NCBI GenBank assembly: GCA_002914805.1
Contig: JXTB01000606.1
Coordinates: 92,409-156,408 of the forward strand
DNA: 64,000 nucleotides
Source: Parasponia andersonii
Lineage: Eukaryota; Streptophyta; Magnoliopsida; Rosales; Cannabaceae
Direction of reading: 5' to 3'
Shown in pieces: positions 49,681-62,540 of this stretch. The notes under the pieces are model-generated. The model saw nothing but the letters and a program-made list of their open reading frames with translations, ran no database searches and was not told the origin of the DNA. The translations under genes and the position numbers were made by a program. Each line of letters starts with the position of its first letter. The stretch's first letter is position 1.

Positions 49681-50357
49681 TGATCCTATAATCAAATTGG
49701 TTGTTCTTGGTGTCTAAGGCTATTGAATGAGCTTAAATAGAACTAGGCCAAGACCCTAGGTTTTGTTAAAGGAGGACAGAGTTGCATATATTATGGGATT
49801 AATTAAGTCTCGATGCTGACTAGCTTATGATGGTAAAGTACAGTAATGGGAGCAAATGAAAAGCTCAAAAATAAATTTGCCAAAGCCAAAGTAGATAAGA
49901 TCTTACCAATGCAAACCAATCTTTGTAGGATTGGATAGGACTAGATTTAAATCATCATATTAAATTGAATTGGATGAGACTTTTCAAAATGATTGAATAT
50001 GTTGGAATATAGCCAAAACAGTTCAGTTTTATATCGATGAACAGTCTCAAATCTATTATTGAGGAAACTACATCATAAACTGTAAATCTTTTTCTTTAAA
50101 AAAATGAACAATTCTGAATTGTTGATATAATTCAATTGTATCAATGGGTTGGCCTATTTGGAATATTTTCATATATTAAACTTTTCAAGATAAGTATTAG
50201 TTTTGTAGAATTTTTTTCTTTAATGGAAACACGAACCACAAAAATTTTACAAACCTAATTTTCTATATTTGTTGTTGGCTTTAAAAAAAGGCCTTTACTT
50301 AATGGGTTAAATATCCAAATGTATATCAATTTTTTAAAAACATGAAATCAAAATTAA
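49681..50357. other. Intergenic, no gene seen
   Basis: AT-rich unassigned sequence with no coding region or clear repeat. Confidence 0.5.
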
Positions 50358-50980
50358 TATTGGTGTTTGGTAAGATGGAATGGAATGACAATTTCTATGG
50401 AAACTTATTCCATTGATTGGTTTGACAAAAAAAAAAACTTAGGAATAATTATTTTATCAGAATTGCTATTCCATCAAAATTGGTGAATTCTAATTCATAT
50501 ACTAGACCAGTGGAATAGTTATTCCATTCCAATATCAAATTAAACCATTTGTTATTTTCCAGATTTAATATTTAAATATTTAAACTACTTACCCTAATTT
50601 TTAACTGTCTTATACAATATTTTCTCTTACTGTTATTCTTGCGCATCATTAGAGAGACTACCAATAAAAAGTCTCAAACCGACAAATCTGCATGTATGAA
50701 GCGTTTTTACTTTTATTTTAAGCACGGTATATATCGTAGCATACATATAGATAACTACATATATTTGTAAATTTTATCTATCTCTAATGTTTCAATGTTA
50801 TATATCTAGGTTATATTTTTATTTGAACATATACTAATGAATTTCATTACTATAGTATAATAGACATTTCATTTATTTAATTATATATTATTATAAAAGA
50901 TAAATTAAAGCCTAAATTTAGGGATATATTTGTAAAATAATTATTATTCTATTCCATTCTAATTACAAACCAAACATAAA
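50358..50980. mobile_element. Possible MITE with GTTTGGT..GGAATGGAAT ends
   Basis: The left end GGTGTTTGGTAAGATGGAATGGAATGA and the right end, on the minus strand, TTATGTTTGGTTTGTAATTAGAATGGAATAGAA share GTTTGGT and GAATGGAAT in inverted order. About 0.6 kb, no coding region. Many plant genomes carry such GGAATGGAAT-ended Tourist- or hAT-like elements. Exact tips and target duplication are unclear. Confidence 0.4.
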
Positions 50981-51099
50981 AGTCATAATTCGACGTTGAT
51001 TCCAATATTTAACCAAACGAAGCAATTGGATTTAGTAAATCATTCCTATTCCTTTCCATTTCCATTTCCATTTCTAATTCTAATTCCAATTCCGTTGCA

Positions 51100-52560
51100 T
51101 TCATATTTTTATTCTTATTTTATTCCATTCAATTAGACATACCACCCAAGTTTTTATATCTATTAGCTACCTGATGCTGATTAGGAATACTATTACATAA
51201 CATGAATTTATAATAAATGTTATTATTTTAATTATTAGGATAGTTATGTTATTAAATACCTTGATTTATTTTTCTAGTTAAAGTAAGACTCTTATATTTT
51301 TATTATTGTCACACTTAATGAATTATTAAATAAATTGAAAAATATAATTTTTCTCTCTCTGATTGTTCTAATCTATCTTGATTTTGTTTTTGTCTAATTT
51401 CTCTCTTTTTCTAATAGTCTTATGCTATCTTTTCTATTCTTCTTCGTTCTTTCTATATAGTCATATATCAATTGGTATCAAAATCTAGTTATTTTCTTCC
51501 GCTTGCACTCCTTTTGTTTCCCACTCTAGTATTTTTTTTTTCCTTGAATTTTTGTAGTTTTTTAATCATAAAAATGTCTTATTGTCTAATGAACCCTAAA
51601 GTAGTAGCCAATCTTTAGAGTAGAATTGACAGAAAAAAAAAATTGAAAAAATCGAAATATAAAGAAATACGAAACCTGTAATAAGTATGAAACTTATAAA
51701 AATAAATGACACCAAATTTTTAATGTAGTTTAGCCTTAAATCAGAAGCCTACGTCCACAATTATTTTATTAAATATTTCTTCAAGTAACAATTTTGACAA
51801 ATTTTCAATGCTCTCTCTCTCCTCTCTTTCTCCCTTTTTTTTTTTGGCCTATACCTCTCCTATTTATAGAGGAGAGCTATGGCCAGTATTACAAGTCATG
51901 GCTCACAACTTACTATTACCTTTTTTATTTATAGAGGAGAGCTATGGCCAGTATTAAAAGTCATGGCTCACAACTTACTATTACCTTTTTTTTATTAGTG
52001 GGTAAGTACCAAAAAATATGAAATTGTGATTCGAGATCACGTTTGTGTACAACGTTTAATATTTTCCAGTAAATGATTTTCTTTTCCAAAATCTGGCCTC
52101 CTTGCTAAGTGTGATAACTTCTACGGATTTTTCTGAGTTATTGATCACTCTTATTTTCCAAGCATCTTTGTGCTTCCATCTTCTATACTTCTTTATGCTT
52201 TATCTTCTGCGCATCCACACTTTTCTATGTACTTCTATCAAACCGCGCTTCTACGTATTTTTTTATCTTTTGTTCTTCTACGCGCTTTTATCTTCTATGC
52301 TTCACACACTTTTGCTTTTTTATGCTTCCACATGTTGTTTGACAAATTACCATACAACAGCAGACTAGATCAAATGAATTGAAATCTTTCCTTTTCTTAT
52401 CTCAAATTGTTATGTTTCTCCATTGATTTTGTTTCTAGTTAATTTCTCTAAATTTACTGTTTCTATTGTTCGTATGCTCTCTTTTATGTTCTCTTAGTCC
52501 TACATCGTTACCACTTTTATAGATAAGCTTCTTCTTTGTACTTAATTTAGGCAGGGACAA
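51100..52560. mobile_element. Copia LTR-like remains, mixed orientation
   Basis: ATTGGTATCAAAATCTAG near 51,471 resembles a decayed plus-strand primer-binding site after a CTCTCTCTGATTG leader. From about 51,600 to 52,370 the minus strand reads like another LTR: CTATAAATAGGAGAGG near 51,860, a GAGAGAGAGAGCATTG leader, and GTGGACGTAGGCTTC near 51,750, which is typical of Copia U5. An LTR may have inserted into a plus-strand Copia remnant. No gene. Borders are not resolved. Confidence 0.4.
51862..51991. repeat. 65-bp tandem duplication
   Basis: ATTTATAGAGGAGAGCTATG...CTTACTATTACCTTTTTT occurs twice with a period of 65 bp and one change. It duplicates the TATA-like part of the minus-strand LTR-like sequence. 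Confidence 0.85.
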
Positions 52561-53181
52561 CTGACAAATAAAGCATAATATTTAAAAAGTAAAAGTGCTA
52601 AAAATATAAAAACTATAGCAAAGTAAAAAGTTGTTTCAAATAATTAATTGAATCTGATAAGTGTACTTGCCCATTTTTTTTTAATTTAATTCCGGATAAG
52701 TTATATCAACTTGATAGGGAAACCAGGAAATCAACCTCATTCTTTAATTAAGAAAACTTAGGAAAACAAAACGAAGAAAGAGAAGAAGAAGAAGAAGAAG
52801 AAGAAAGAATGAAGAAAAATATTAATTCATAATTACTAGTATTATTCACAAGTCCAAAAATGAAAGATAAATCAACCATATTTGTGACAAAACTATAATG
52901 ATTTGTTGATATTGTATACTTTGTTTTTGAAAGAATAGATTCAAATCAAGGGATCTGCTTGAGAGGGCTTCTGGATTTTAAACGCAGTTGAAAAAAAAAA
53001 GTGAATAAAAGAGCGTTTAGTGCTACAAAATGCCATAACTGTCTTTAAGTGGAATTTGAGAGACATGATAACAACAATTTCTTTTAAAAAGATGATTTAG
53101 CTGTGATTATACATTTCTTGAAATTATTAATTAAATGGTTCCAATTTACTCCTTGATATATCACAGAGAAATTAAGTGAGA
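52561..53181. other. Intergenic, no gene; (AGA)n microsatellite
   Basis: AT-rich without coding region. An AGA repeat lies at about 52,781-52,805. Confidence 0.5.
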
Positions 53182-54150
53182 TAGAGATGTGAAACGCTAC
53201 AAAAAATTTGTATTGAGCACGGCACGATATGAAGTGGCTTTGAGTCGTGCCAAGCATAATTTGAGGTATTGAGTTGCGTCAGACTCATATTTTTAGACAT
53301 TTTGAGCTAACATGGCACAACACAATATCTAGCACGTGCACAACCTACAAGAAAAATACAACACTAGGTATTTAAAAAAGTATTATATCCTAACTTTATC
53401 AATCTTATATGACTACTTTTAATAAGTTACGGATCAGCTTGGTATTGTTGTATTGTACTATAATTGTGCTGTGAGCAAGAAACAACGATGGAAAAAAATT
53501 TAGATATTTAGTAAATTTAATCTACAAAACTATTATAATGTATAAAAGTAGTTTTTAAATATTTAGTAAATTATAAATTATGTGTATTGTAAAATGATAT
53601 TTTTAATAATTTGTATTATGAAAGTCGAATTCAGCTTTGAAAAGAAATATTTACCATACTTCCTAAATTCTACTTAAATTAGCAGTTACATAATAACTTT
53701 TAAAATTTAATGACCAAAAGTATAACTTACCAAACACACCTTACTCTTGATTTTTTTTACTAACTCCTTTTAAAAGCTAAAAGCAGTAGCCATAATTAAT
53801 ATCAAACATGCCCTATAAAATAATAGATAAATAATACTAATAATAATTAGTACATAGGAACAATGACTAAATCAAGATTAATATTAAATCTTATATCTAA
53901 ATTCATACAAAAGATTTGTTCGTTTATTGGTTTATTTTAATTTTCAATTAGAAATTACTAACTAACTATAATTTGGTCTCAATATGTTTGGCATGATATT
54001 GGCCTAAGTATAAACACGAGTAAGATATGAGATATGCATATGTCTGTGAGTCGCACCAGGCCTAAGATTTTTAAACCCTGACCAGTTGAGTCAGTGCTAA
54101 ATACAACACGAAGTACGAGTGGGTATAATACAACTTATTCAATATCTCTA
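53182..54150. mobile_element. hAT-like non-autonomous DNA transposon
   Basis: The left end TAGAGATGTGAAAC and the right end, on the minus strand, TAGAGATATTGAAT form a hAT-type inverted repeat (TAGRGATG class). The 8 bases outside are AAGTGAGA and AGGTGAGC, six of eight equal, as expected of a decayed 8-bp hAT duplication. Subterminal parts hold many GCACGGCACGA / TCGTGCC-like words, common in plant hAT elements. 969 bp, no transposase seen. Confidence 0.6.
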
Positions 54151-54344
54151 AGGTGAGCTTATAAAAAATGTATTTTTCTTAACCATTATCGATATGAAAA
54201 CCAAGATTAGTAGTTTGATTTCAATCTAACAGTTACACAAATAAATGTTATCATTTAATTCATATTGGAAATTATTCTCTTGTATCCAACGGTCAATATT
54301 AGTAGTTTCTTTATCGATAGAGAAAATTCTCACTATACTTGTTT

Positions 54345-54389
<45 letters not shown>

Positions 54390-55312
54390 ACATGTATGCA
54401 TTAATTTGTTTAGTTTATATGAATGACTGCTATCTAAATTTTTTTTATTTAATTAGTTTAGTTTATAAATTTGATTAGTAAAAATATGTGGAAATATCTT
54501 TTTTTTTATTTAAAAATAATAGTATGTCTATATTAATAATTAAAGATCTCACTTTTAAACAAAATAGTAAATAATTTTATCAAACATCTAGATATTTTGT
54601 TGTTGCAGCTATTTTTCCTCATAGCACCGCTAGTAGTCAATTTTATGGAATAATTGCAATCAAAACCGGCGTTTGGTAAACCTACCTGCCTCCAAAGCAA
54701 CTATGGGAAGCAAACTGTTTGATAAAAAGTTTAAGAAATGATTGGCATAGAATTCAACTATTTCTCATAGCAGTTTATGAGTCTCAAAAATAAAAATTTA
54801 ATATCTAGCAATCTAACTTTTGACGCTTCTGGCTTTATTAGAATGTGAAGTTTTTGAAAATAGTACAACAAAATCAGGGGAGTCCGGGTGAAAGTTGGCT
54901 ATAATTGATGTGTCCTTTTCCCATTACTTTTGATGAAAAGGGTTAAAAAAGAAAAAAGAAAAATAAAATCTCTGTCTAGTGCATTTTGAGGATTGAATAA
55001 CTAATTCGAAGGAGCAAAGTAGCCGTGTAATCAACAACATAAGTAAACATTTTCAAACATATTGGATAATCAATCCCACGCTCCAATGAGGGGCCCACTT
55101 TTGAAATCTAAATTTTTTATAGCATTTAAGTTAAATTAAAATATTCATATTTTTTTCCCCAATAAAAGAAAAATACATATTAAAAAAGAATGAAAATGAA
55201 TTCATCATCTATTTTTATCTTTATGAAAATGTACTGAAATTGAACTTTATACTACATCAAGAAGTATTAAGCATTAATTTAATACCAAATAATATTAAGC
55301 CTATCTTATCCT
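54151..55312. other. Intergenic, no gene; (AT)20 microsatellite
   Basis: AT-rich with no coding region. (AT)20 lies at 54347-54386. The frame at 55240-55545 overlaps the first tandem unit and has no domain. Confidence 0.5.
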
Positions 55313-55614
55313 CTGCATCAAATGGGCCCATGTCTGTAATTCCTACTTGTAAAAATAGCAAACAAATTAACTGTAATATTATATATTTTTTTGGCAGATG
55401 TCATTTAAAAAAAATGAAAAAAAAAATCCATCATGCTTGGTTAAATTTTGATGAAAAATCCTTTTACCCTCTTGCTTTGTTTGGAATCTGGGATTTTGGA
55501 AGGAAAAAAATCATGAGAAAAAAGTCAAAGGAAAAACAAAGATGAAAATATTTTCTCACAAGTTTATATAATTCTATTTTTAAAATTTTTTTCTTTTCTA
55601 ATCAATTAGTCAAA

Positions 55615-57644
55615 AGGTGGCTCTATTACCACCGTGCTTCTACTCTTCTCACCCCATTATCAAAACAATGATTTCAATTAAAATGGAAAAATTAATTACT
55701 ACTTGAATATCTTTAATTATTCCTAAACTAAACCTAATTTAATTATTTAGTTTCTCTATATACCCACACCCTCTCTCTCCATCTCGCTTTTTCTTCTTTA
55801 GATACCTCCTCATCTCTCTCTTCTTTTCCTTTTCTCTCTTGTACTTTTCGTCTCTTTTAAACCCAACTAAAAGCTTCTTTTTTTTTTTTTTTTCAGTAAG
55901 CATATTTTATTTGTGCAACTTTGTTTTTCAATTTAATTTTTGTGAGATTCTCTTTTTGGCTTACTGGGATATGTGGTTCATTGGCATTATTGCTATACAA
56001 GTTCATTTTGTAAATTATATATATAAGTACGTACAGTTTAGTCGATGCTGATATTTTTATTAGCAAAAAAACATAATACTTGTTACGAACCAAATATTTA
56101 TTTGATTATGTCAAGTCAAAACTAATTGATAAAGTTTATGTTCTTGGATTGCTCGTACCCACCAATGGAGATTTTTTTTTTTCAAGGAACATTTTGTTAG
56201 AGAGAACAAATATTACTGGGTTTCTTTTTTTTTTTATTTAGGAAAAATATTACTGGGTTTTATATTTCTTGGGTTAAGAGGAAAAAGTAAAAAAGATGAA
56301 GAGATAGTTTAGGAGAGAAAAAGAGAGAGAAGAAAAATTATTGGGTTTTCAATTTCGGGGGTTGAAGAGAAAAAAGTTGAAAAGACGATGAGATGATATC
56401 AAATAGCCATGTCATGTTGATATGACCTGTGATCTATAGGTACGTTGGTATTTCATGTCGTATATAGATGCGATCTAACAAAATATCGTATCGTATTTGT
56501 ATTGACTTTGATACAGTCCACAAATATAAGTGCATCTCATGTCATACTTATATTTGTGTTTATGTTTGTACCAGACTCATATCATATTGAGTATAATGAG
56601 CCCAATGTATTAGCGTATATTTGTGTTAGATTTTAGTTCATCCATTAAATTATTGTTGTAGTAAATACTTTATGACGTTTTTAAAAATTATTTAATTAAA
56701 ATTTTATTTTGATTTAAAACAATAACAAAAATATGTAATATACTTATATACTCATAATTATTTAGAAAAAAAATTCAATTAAAAATTACTAATATAAATC
56801 TGTTTTTGAAATAAAGAACAAGAAAAATAAGTTTATTTATAGGTAAAAATAAAAAAGACATAAAATTTTTTTAAATATAAATAATATAACAAAGTTCTTG
56901 AGTGGAAATATTATTTTTTTCATCAAAATAATTTGAGTACGTCCTAATTAGGTGGATACGTATCCAAACTATTTTTATTTGTATATTCTCTAAACTTTAT
57001 TTAGTACTGAGTAGTTTTTTTCTTTTTGGTTCAAATTATGTGAATTAGCATATGTTCTATAAGAGAACAAATCTTTAAAATTTTTAATATCAATTTAGCT
57101 ATTTTGGTATGAGATTCGAAAACAATTTTTATTTAGCACTTAGTATTTTCTACTAGCAATTATTAGTATTAATTTTTTTTAATATGTAAAATTGGTCATT
57201 TAAGTAGATAAAAAATAATTTGTTATTTAAGTTTTTAAGATTGTTAGAGTAAAAATACATTTTTTTAAAATACTTTGAGTCATACTTTTCGTGCTTTTTG
57301 GATCGTGTTGTGCTCGTGTCGTGTTATGTCATCATTTAGTGCCAAAAAATTAGAGCACAGTACGACCCAATACCTCTTGTCGTGTTATGCTCTGTACGGA
57401 TTTTTTCATGTCGTATCCTCGTACTAAATGGATAGTCCAGACCATTTGACATCTCTAAATATAAGTCCGAGAAGAGAATGTGGGGTGTTTGTGAACGGTG
57501 GTAGAGAATAAAAAATAAAAGAAAATTAAATTCATGGCTAATTTAAGAATAATAAAAAATATAAAAATAGTAATTGAATTTAAATTTTTAAATGAAACTA
57601 ATAGTGCCAAGAAAGTAGCCAAAGAGATAATAATAGACCCGCTC
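55615..57644. mobile_element. Mutator-like element inserted in tandem unit 1
   Basis: Units 2 and 3 show what the uninterrupted sequence is, so this 2.0-kb segment is an insertion. Its left end AGGTGGCTCTATTACCACC and right end, on the minus strand, GAGCGGGTCTATTATTATC are inverted repeats, and they match those of the element at 62,541-63,260. Flanks TTAGTCAAA and TTACTCTAA agree in seven of nine bases. The minus strand reads TAGAGATGTCAAATGG at 57,457, a hAT-type tip, so part of a hAT element may be nested near the right end. No transposase is visible. Confidence 0.6.
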
Positions 57645-58526
57645 TTACTCTAAAAATCTATATACTACAAAATATTACAACCCTTATAGTTTACATTTTT
57701 AATGAAGAAATTGTTGATTAAAATTTGACAAGATATCACCTTTGAAAGAAAAAATGAGTTACAACGTATCAAATTCTCCTCTTTGTGCGTTTGAAATTAG
57801 AGATATTAAATGTAAAATTTCTAAAATATTCTTAATTAACTAATACTCTATCCGAATCCAAATCAGAGTTTCATACTCATATTTATAAAAATATAATATG
57901 TAAGCATTTTGTTTGATAGATAGAATGCAAAAAACAGCGCGTTTGAAATTAGTGATATTAAATATAAAATTTCTAAAATATTCTTAATTAACTAATATCC
58001 TATCCAAATCAGAGTTTCACACTCATTTTTATCAAAATATAATAGCTAAGCGTTTTGTTTGATAGATAGAATGCCAAAAACAGAAATATAAGTAACAATA
58101 GGAAAACAATAGAATTTTAATACCAATAGAAAGCTAGTAGCCTCGACAGATTGATAAGGATTCAATTATTGGTTTGGGTTCATAATCAATTGAATCCAAT
58201 TTCCATGTTTAATTGAAGATTGGAAGTAAATGTAAAAATTATGAATGATAACTACAATATTATGGTTGTAGTTGGAATGGAATAAAATAATAAATATTTT
58301 TACAAGCATACTCCCAATTTTTTTTGGGTTAATATATACTCCAACTTTTAATCCTTAATACAAAAAGCATAATAAAATGTACATTTGAAGTATTTCTTGT
58401 ATAATAATATCAATAATGATCACATACAAAAGCAGATATAATTTGATATTTCAATTTTTTCAAGTTCGAATCCCAAACCCAAAATCAAAAGTGTGTCTTG
58501 GATTTTTCCTTTGAAAATATATACAT

Positions 58527-60438
58527 GAGAAATTGACTTAGATAGTTTAAATTTGGACCAAATTGAGTTTTTTAATTCACTTTTTTAAAATGATATTTAT
58601 AGTTCAAAATAATGACTCTTTTGTCGCTTTTGGATTGAGAAAAAATGTTCATTTTGAAACTGCCCTCCTATTATTTTATGTTTTTTGGATGAGTATTTCT
58701 CTCATCTTTCATACTTTTTCTCAAAATTTCCCTCCAAAATATATGACTGGTGGTCACAATTTTGTGACTCATGATCACAATGTATTTTACATCATTACAA
58801 ATATTAAGAAAATCATGTTAATATGATTTTTACAGTCTTAATATCTTACCGTGATTTGTGACTCTGAGTCATAAAATTTATGTCAACCTTATAAAAGGAA
58901 AATAAGTATTCCGATTGGCTAATAATGGCTTAGAAACATTTGTCTAACACAAATATAACTTTACAAAAAAAAAAAAACTTATGTCATTTTCTTTAGTAAT
59001 GGCTATATATGTGATACTTGAAATATGAGCAAGAGAGAAAGAAGACGAGTGGGTGTCTAAAAATTCATGAAATCGTTAAACAACCTTAAAATGCCTCTAA
59101 CTTGTAATTTTGTACACCATAATCCCATAGAAGCAATTTATAAATGGACTTAACTAGAAAACAAAGTTTAGATTGGATTTGACTCCTATTCTACCCATCA
59201 ACATCACCAAGGTTGAAGAAAAAAAAAAGAATTTCGAGGTTGAGGGCATTGAAAATAATTTGTATATCTATAGCTGTGACAAGAATTTTAGATAAGAAGT
59301 AAAATAGAGTTGTAATTGATTGAGTAACACTTGTATGGACTCAAATTAAGACGATGTATTGTTTATTATGGTTATAAAAAGATATTTTTCCAGATTTGAA
59401 AAAATCTCGTTTCGAAAATAATTACGAGTTTTTTGACACTATATCACACTATTAGTGACAATATATTATAATTAGCTATTATCAGTCGTACATTTTACTG
59501 AATTTTTGGATTAGTAGAAATTTTTTGGATAATTATAATGCATAGATTTTTTACTCTTAGCCAAAAATCCAGTAAAAAGAAAAATTGACAATAGTCAATT
59601 GTGACACATTTTCACTAATCATAATATTAATTTGTGACTCAGAATCACAAAAACTGTGACTACTTTTGAACATATGGACAGGATTTGAGTTTATATAAAT
59701 AAAAAAAAAAAATTGACGATAGTCAATTATGATACATTGTCACTACTATAACATATATTACTCGAAGTCATAAAAATTGTGACTTTTTTGAATAAGATTT
59801 TTCTAGATCAAAAAAAAAAAATCTGTTTTTAACTATGGAAATTAAGATACGGACTAAATTTGAGTTTATATAAGTATTACATAAACAATCACAACCTCAA
59901 TATAACCTTTTATGAAAGAAACAAACAAATACTTCAAGTTTCCATGTATAAAAAAAAAAAAGAAAATTCGAGATAAATTCTATCTTCTTCTTCAACCTTG
60001 ACGATGTCCTCAATATGACGACCAGGAAGGAGGAGAATCGAAATCGAAATCTTCATTCCTTTTCTCTTTTTTGAAGTCCATCTAGTTCTAGCCATTTTCG
60101 TCACTAACTGAAACAAAGATGGAACGGGCATTCAAGTGATTCTTTTAATGGTGGTTATTTGGCTAAAAATAGGGGAAAGGTGAGGGAGTAGAACTTGACA
60201 GTTTCTATTCCACTTCTTCTCTACAATGATGTTTTCTTTAGGATTTTTTATTTTATTTTTTTTAAAAAAAAAAAACAAAAAGAAGAAAAGATGGAGGACT
60301 AAAGCTCTGACAGGGTTCTTAAATTAGAGGATATTTTAGACTTTTTATTACGTGTGGCGTAGTATAATTGTCATTTTGAAAAAGAGAATTAAAAAAAGTC
60401 AATTTGTGTCCAATTTAAACTATCTAGTTTAATTTCCC
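58527..60438. mobile_element. Mutator-like non-autonomous element between tandem units 1 and 2
   Basis: The 1912-bp element has inverted repeats of about 55 bp: left GAGAAATTGACTTAGATAGTTTAAATT..., right (minus strand) GGGAAATTAAACTAGATAGTTTAAATT..., both going on to a CAAATTGA...TTTTTTAATTC stretch. The flanks TATATACAT (58518-58526) and TAAATACAT (60439-60447) agree in eight of nine bases. These are Mutator-type hallmarks. The inside has many GTGAC/GTCAC words and no transposase; the minus-strand frame 59934-60131 shows no domain. Confidence 0.75.
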
Positions 60439-62540
60439 TAAATACATTGGTGGATGCATCAAACAGGCCCATGTTTGTAATTTCTACTTGTAAAAATAGC
60501 AAACAAAGTAACCATAATATTACATTTTTTTCGCAGATGTCATTAAAAAATTAAAAAAACTCATGCTTTGTTAAATTTTAATGGAAAATCCTTCTACTGT
60601 TATGCTTTGTTTGGAATCTAGACTTTTGGAGAAAAAAATTTGAGGAAAAAGAAAAAGAAAAATGAAAATATTTTCTCACAAATGGAAATCAATAGAATTT
60701 ACAACCTATTCCATTTCCAAAAAAAAAAGATTTACAACCAATCAAATTCTCCTCTTTGTGCGTTTGAAATTAAAGATATTAAATATAAAATTTCTAAAAT
60801 ATTCTTAATTAAATAATGCCCCATCCAAATCAGAGTTTCATACTCGTGTTTATCAAAACATAATAGCTAAGCGTTTTGTTTGATAGATAGAATGCCAAAA
60901 ACATAAATATAAATAAGAATAGGAAAGCAATAGAATTTTAACACAAATAGAAAGCTAGTAGCCTCTACAGATAGATAATTATTCAGTTACTAGTTTAGGT
61001 TCATAACCAATTGAATCCAATTTCCACGTTTAGTTGAACAGTGGAAGTAAATTTAAAATTGTGAATCATAACTACTATGTTTTGGTTGTAGTTAGAATGG
61101 AATAAAATAATAAATATTTTACAAGCATACCCGCAATTTTTTTGGGTTAATGCATGCTCCTACTTTTAATCTTTAATACAAAAAGCATAATAAAATACAT
61201 TTGAAGTATTTCTTGTATAAGAATATCAATAATGGCCACATACAAAAGCACATATAATTTAATGTTTCAACTTTTTCAAGTTCGAATCCCAAACCCAAAA
61301 TCAAAATTGTGTCTTGGATTTTTCTTTTGAAAATACATGCATTGGTAGATGCATCAAATTGGGCCCATGTCTGTAATTTCTACTTATAAAAATAGGAAAC
61401 AAAGTAACTGTGATATTGCATTTTTTTTTTGGCACATGTCATTTAAAAAGGGAAAAAAAACCCTCATGCTTTGTTAAATTTTGATCGAAAATCCTTTTCT
61501 TCCTATCCTTTGTTTGGAATTTAGACTTTTGGAGAAAAACATTTTGAGGAAAAATAAAGGAAAGGAAAATGAAAATGAAAATGAAAATATTTTCTCATAA
61601 ATTTTATAAGCTCTGTTTTTTAATATTTTCTCTTTTCTAATCAGTTTTTCAAAAAATCTATATACTAAGAAATATTACAACCCTTATAATTTACATTTTT
61701 TAATTAAGAAATTCTTGATTAAAATTCGACAACATATTCCCTTTCAAAAAAAAAAATTACAACCTATCAAATTCTCCGAGTTTAAAACTAGAGATATTAA
61801 ATATAAAATTTTTAAAATATTTTCAATTAACTGAACCCTATCCAAATCAGAGTTTCATACTCATATTTAACATAATAGCTAAGCTTTTTGTTTGATAGAA
61901 TGCATAAAAACAGAAATATAAATAAGAATAGAAAAATGATAGAATTTCAACACAAATGGAAAGCTAGTAGCCTCGACAGATAGATAAATATTCAGTTATT
62001 GGTTTAGGTTCATAACCAATTGAATCCAATTTTCTTGTTTAGTTGAACGCTAGAAGAAAATGTAAAAATTATGAATCATAACTACCATATTTTGGTTGTA
62101 GTTGGAATGGAATAATATAATAAATATTTTTACGAGCATACTCCCAATTTTTTGGGGTTAATATATACTCCTACTTTTAATCCTTAATATAAAAAGCATA
62201 ATAAAATACATTTGAAGTATTTGTGATATAATAATATCAATAATGGCCATCTACAAAAGCAAATATAATTTGATGTTTCAACTGTTTCAAGTTCGAATCC
62301 CAAACTCAAAATCGAAAGTGTGTCTTGGATTTTTCTTTGAAAATACATATATTGGTGGATGCCTTATGAATTGATTCAATGATTCATATGTTTTTCACCA
62401 AATTTATAACTATGCCTTTACATTATTTTTTAGAGTAGTTTAGTTGCAAAGTGATATAATATATATGTATATATATAGGGAGTTAATTTGGGTAAAACGT
62501 GTATTTGTAGGGATATTTTTGAGAAAAAATATTTTAGTAA

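Larger units (their letters stand above)
55313..62360. repeat. Tandem array of three roughly 1-kb units, interrupted by two transposons
   Basis: Unit 1 is 55,313-55,614 plus 57,645-58,526; unit 2 is about 60,448-61,341; unit 3 is about 61,342-62,352. Each starts near ATGCATCAAA..GGCCCATGT, passes TGCTTTGTTTGGAAT, TAGAAAGCTAGTAGCCTC(G/T)ACAG and CAAGTTCGAATCCCAAAC, and ends near GTGTCTTGGATTTTTC...ATTGGT(G/A)GATG. Unit 2 lacks about 110 bp found in unit 3. Unit 1 has its own 150-bp internal duplication (57,787-58,086). There is no coding capacity in any unit. I do not recognise the family. Confidence 0.75.

Noticed and set aside
56388-57457. A full hAT element with both tips
   Set aside because: Only the right tip (TAGAGATGTCAAATGG on the minus strand) is convincing. 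The left candidate GATGAGATGATATCAAATAG does not give a matching 8-bp flank.
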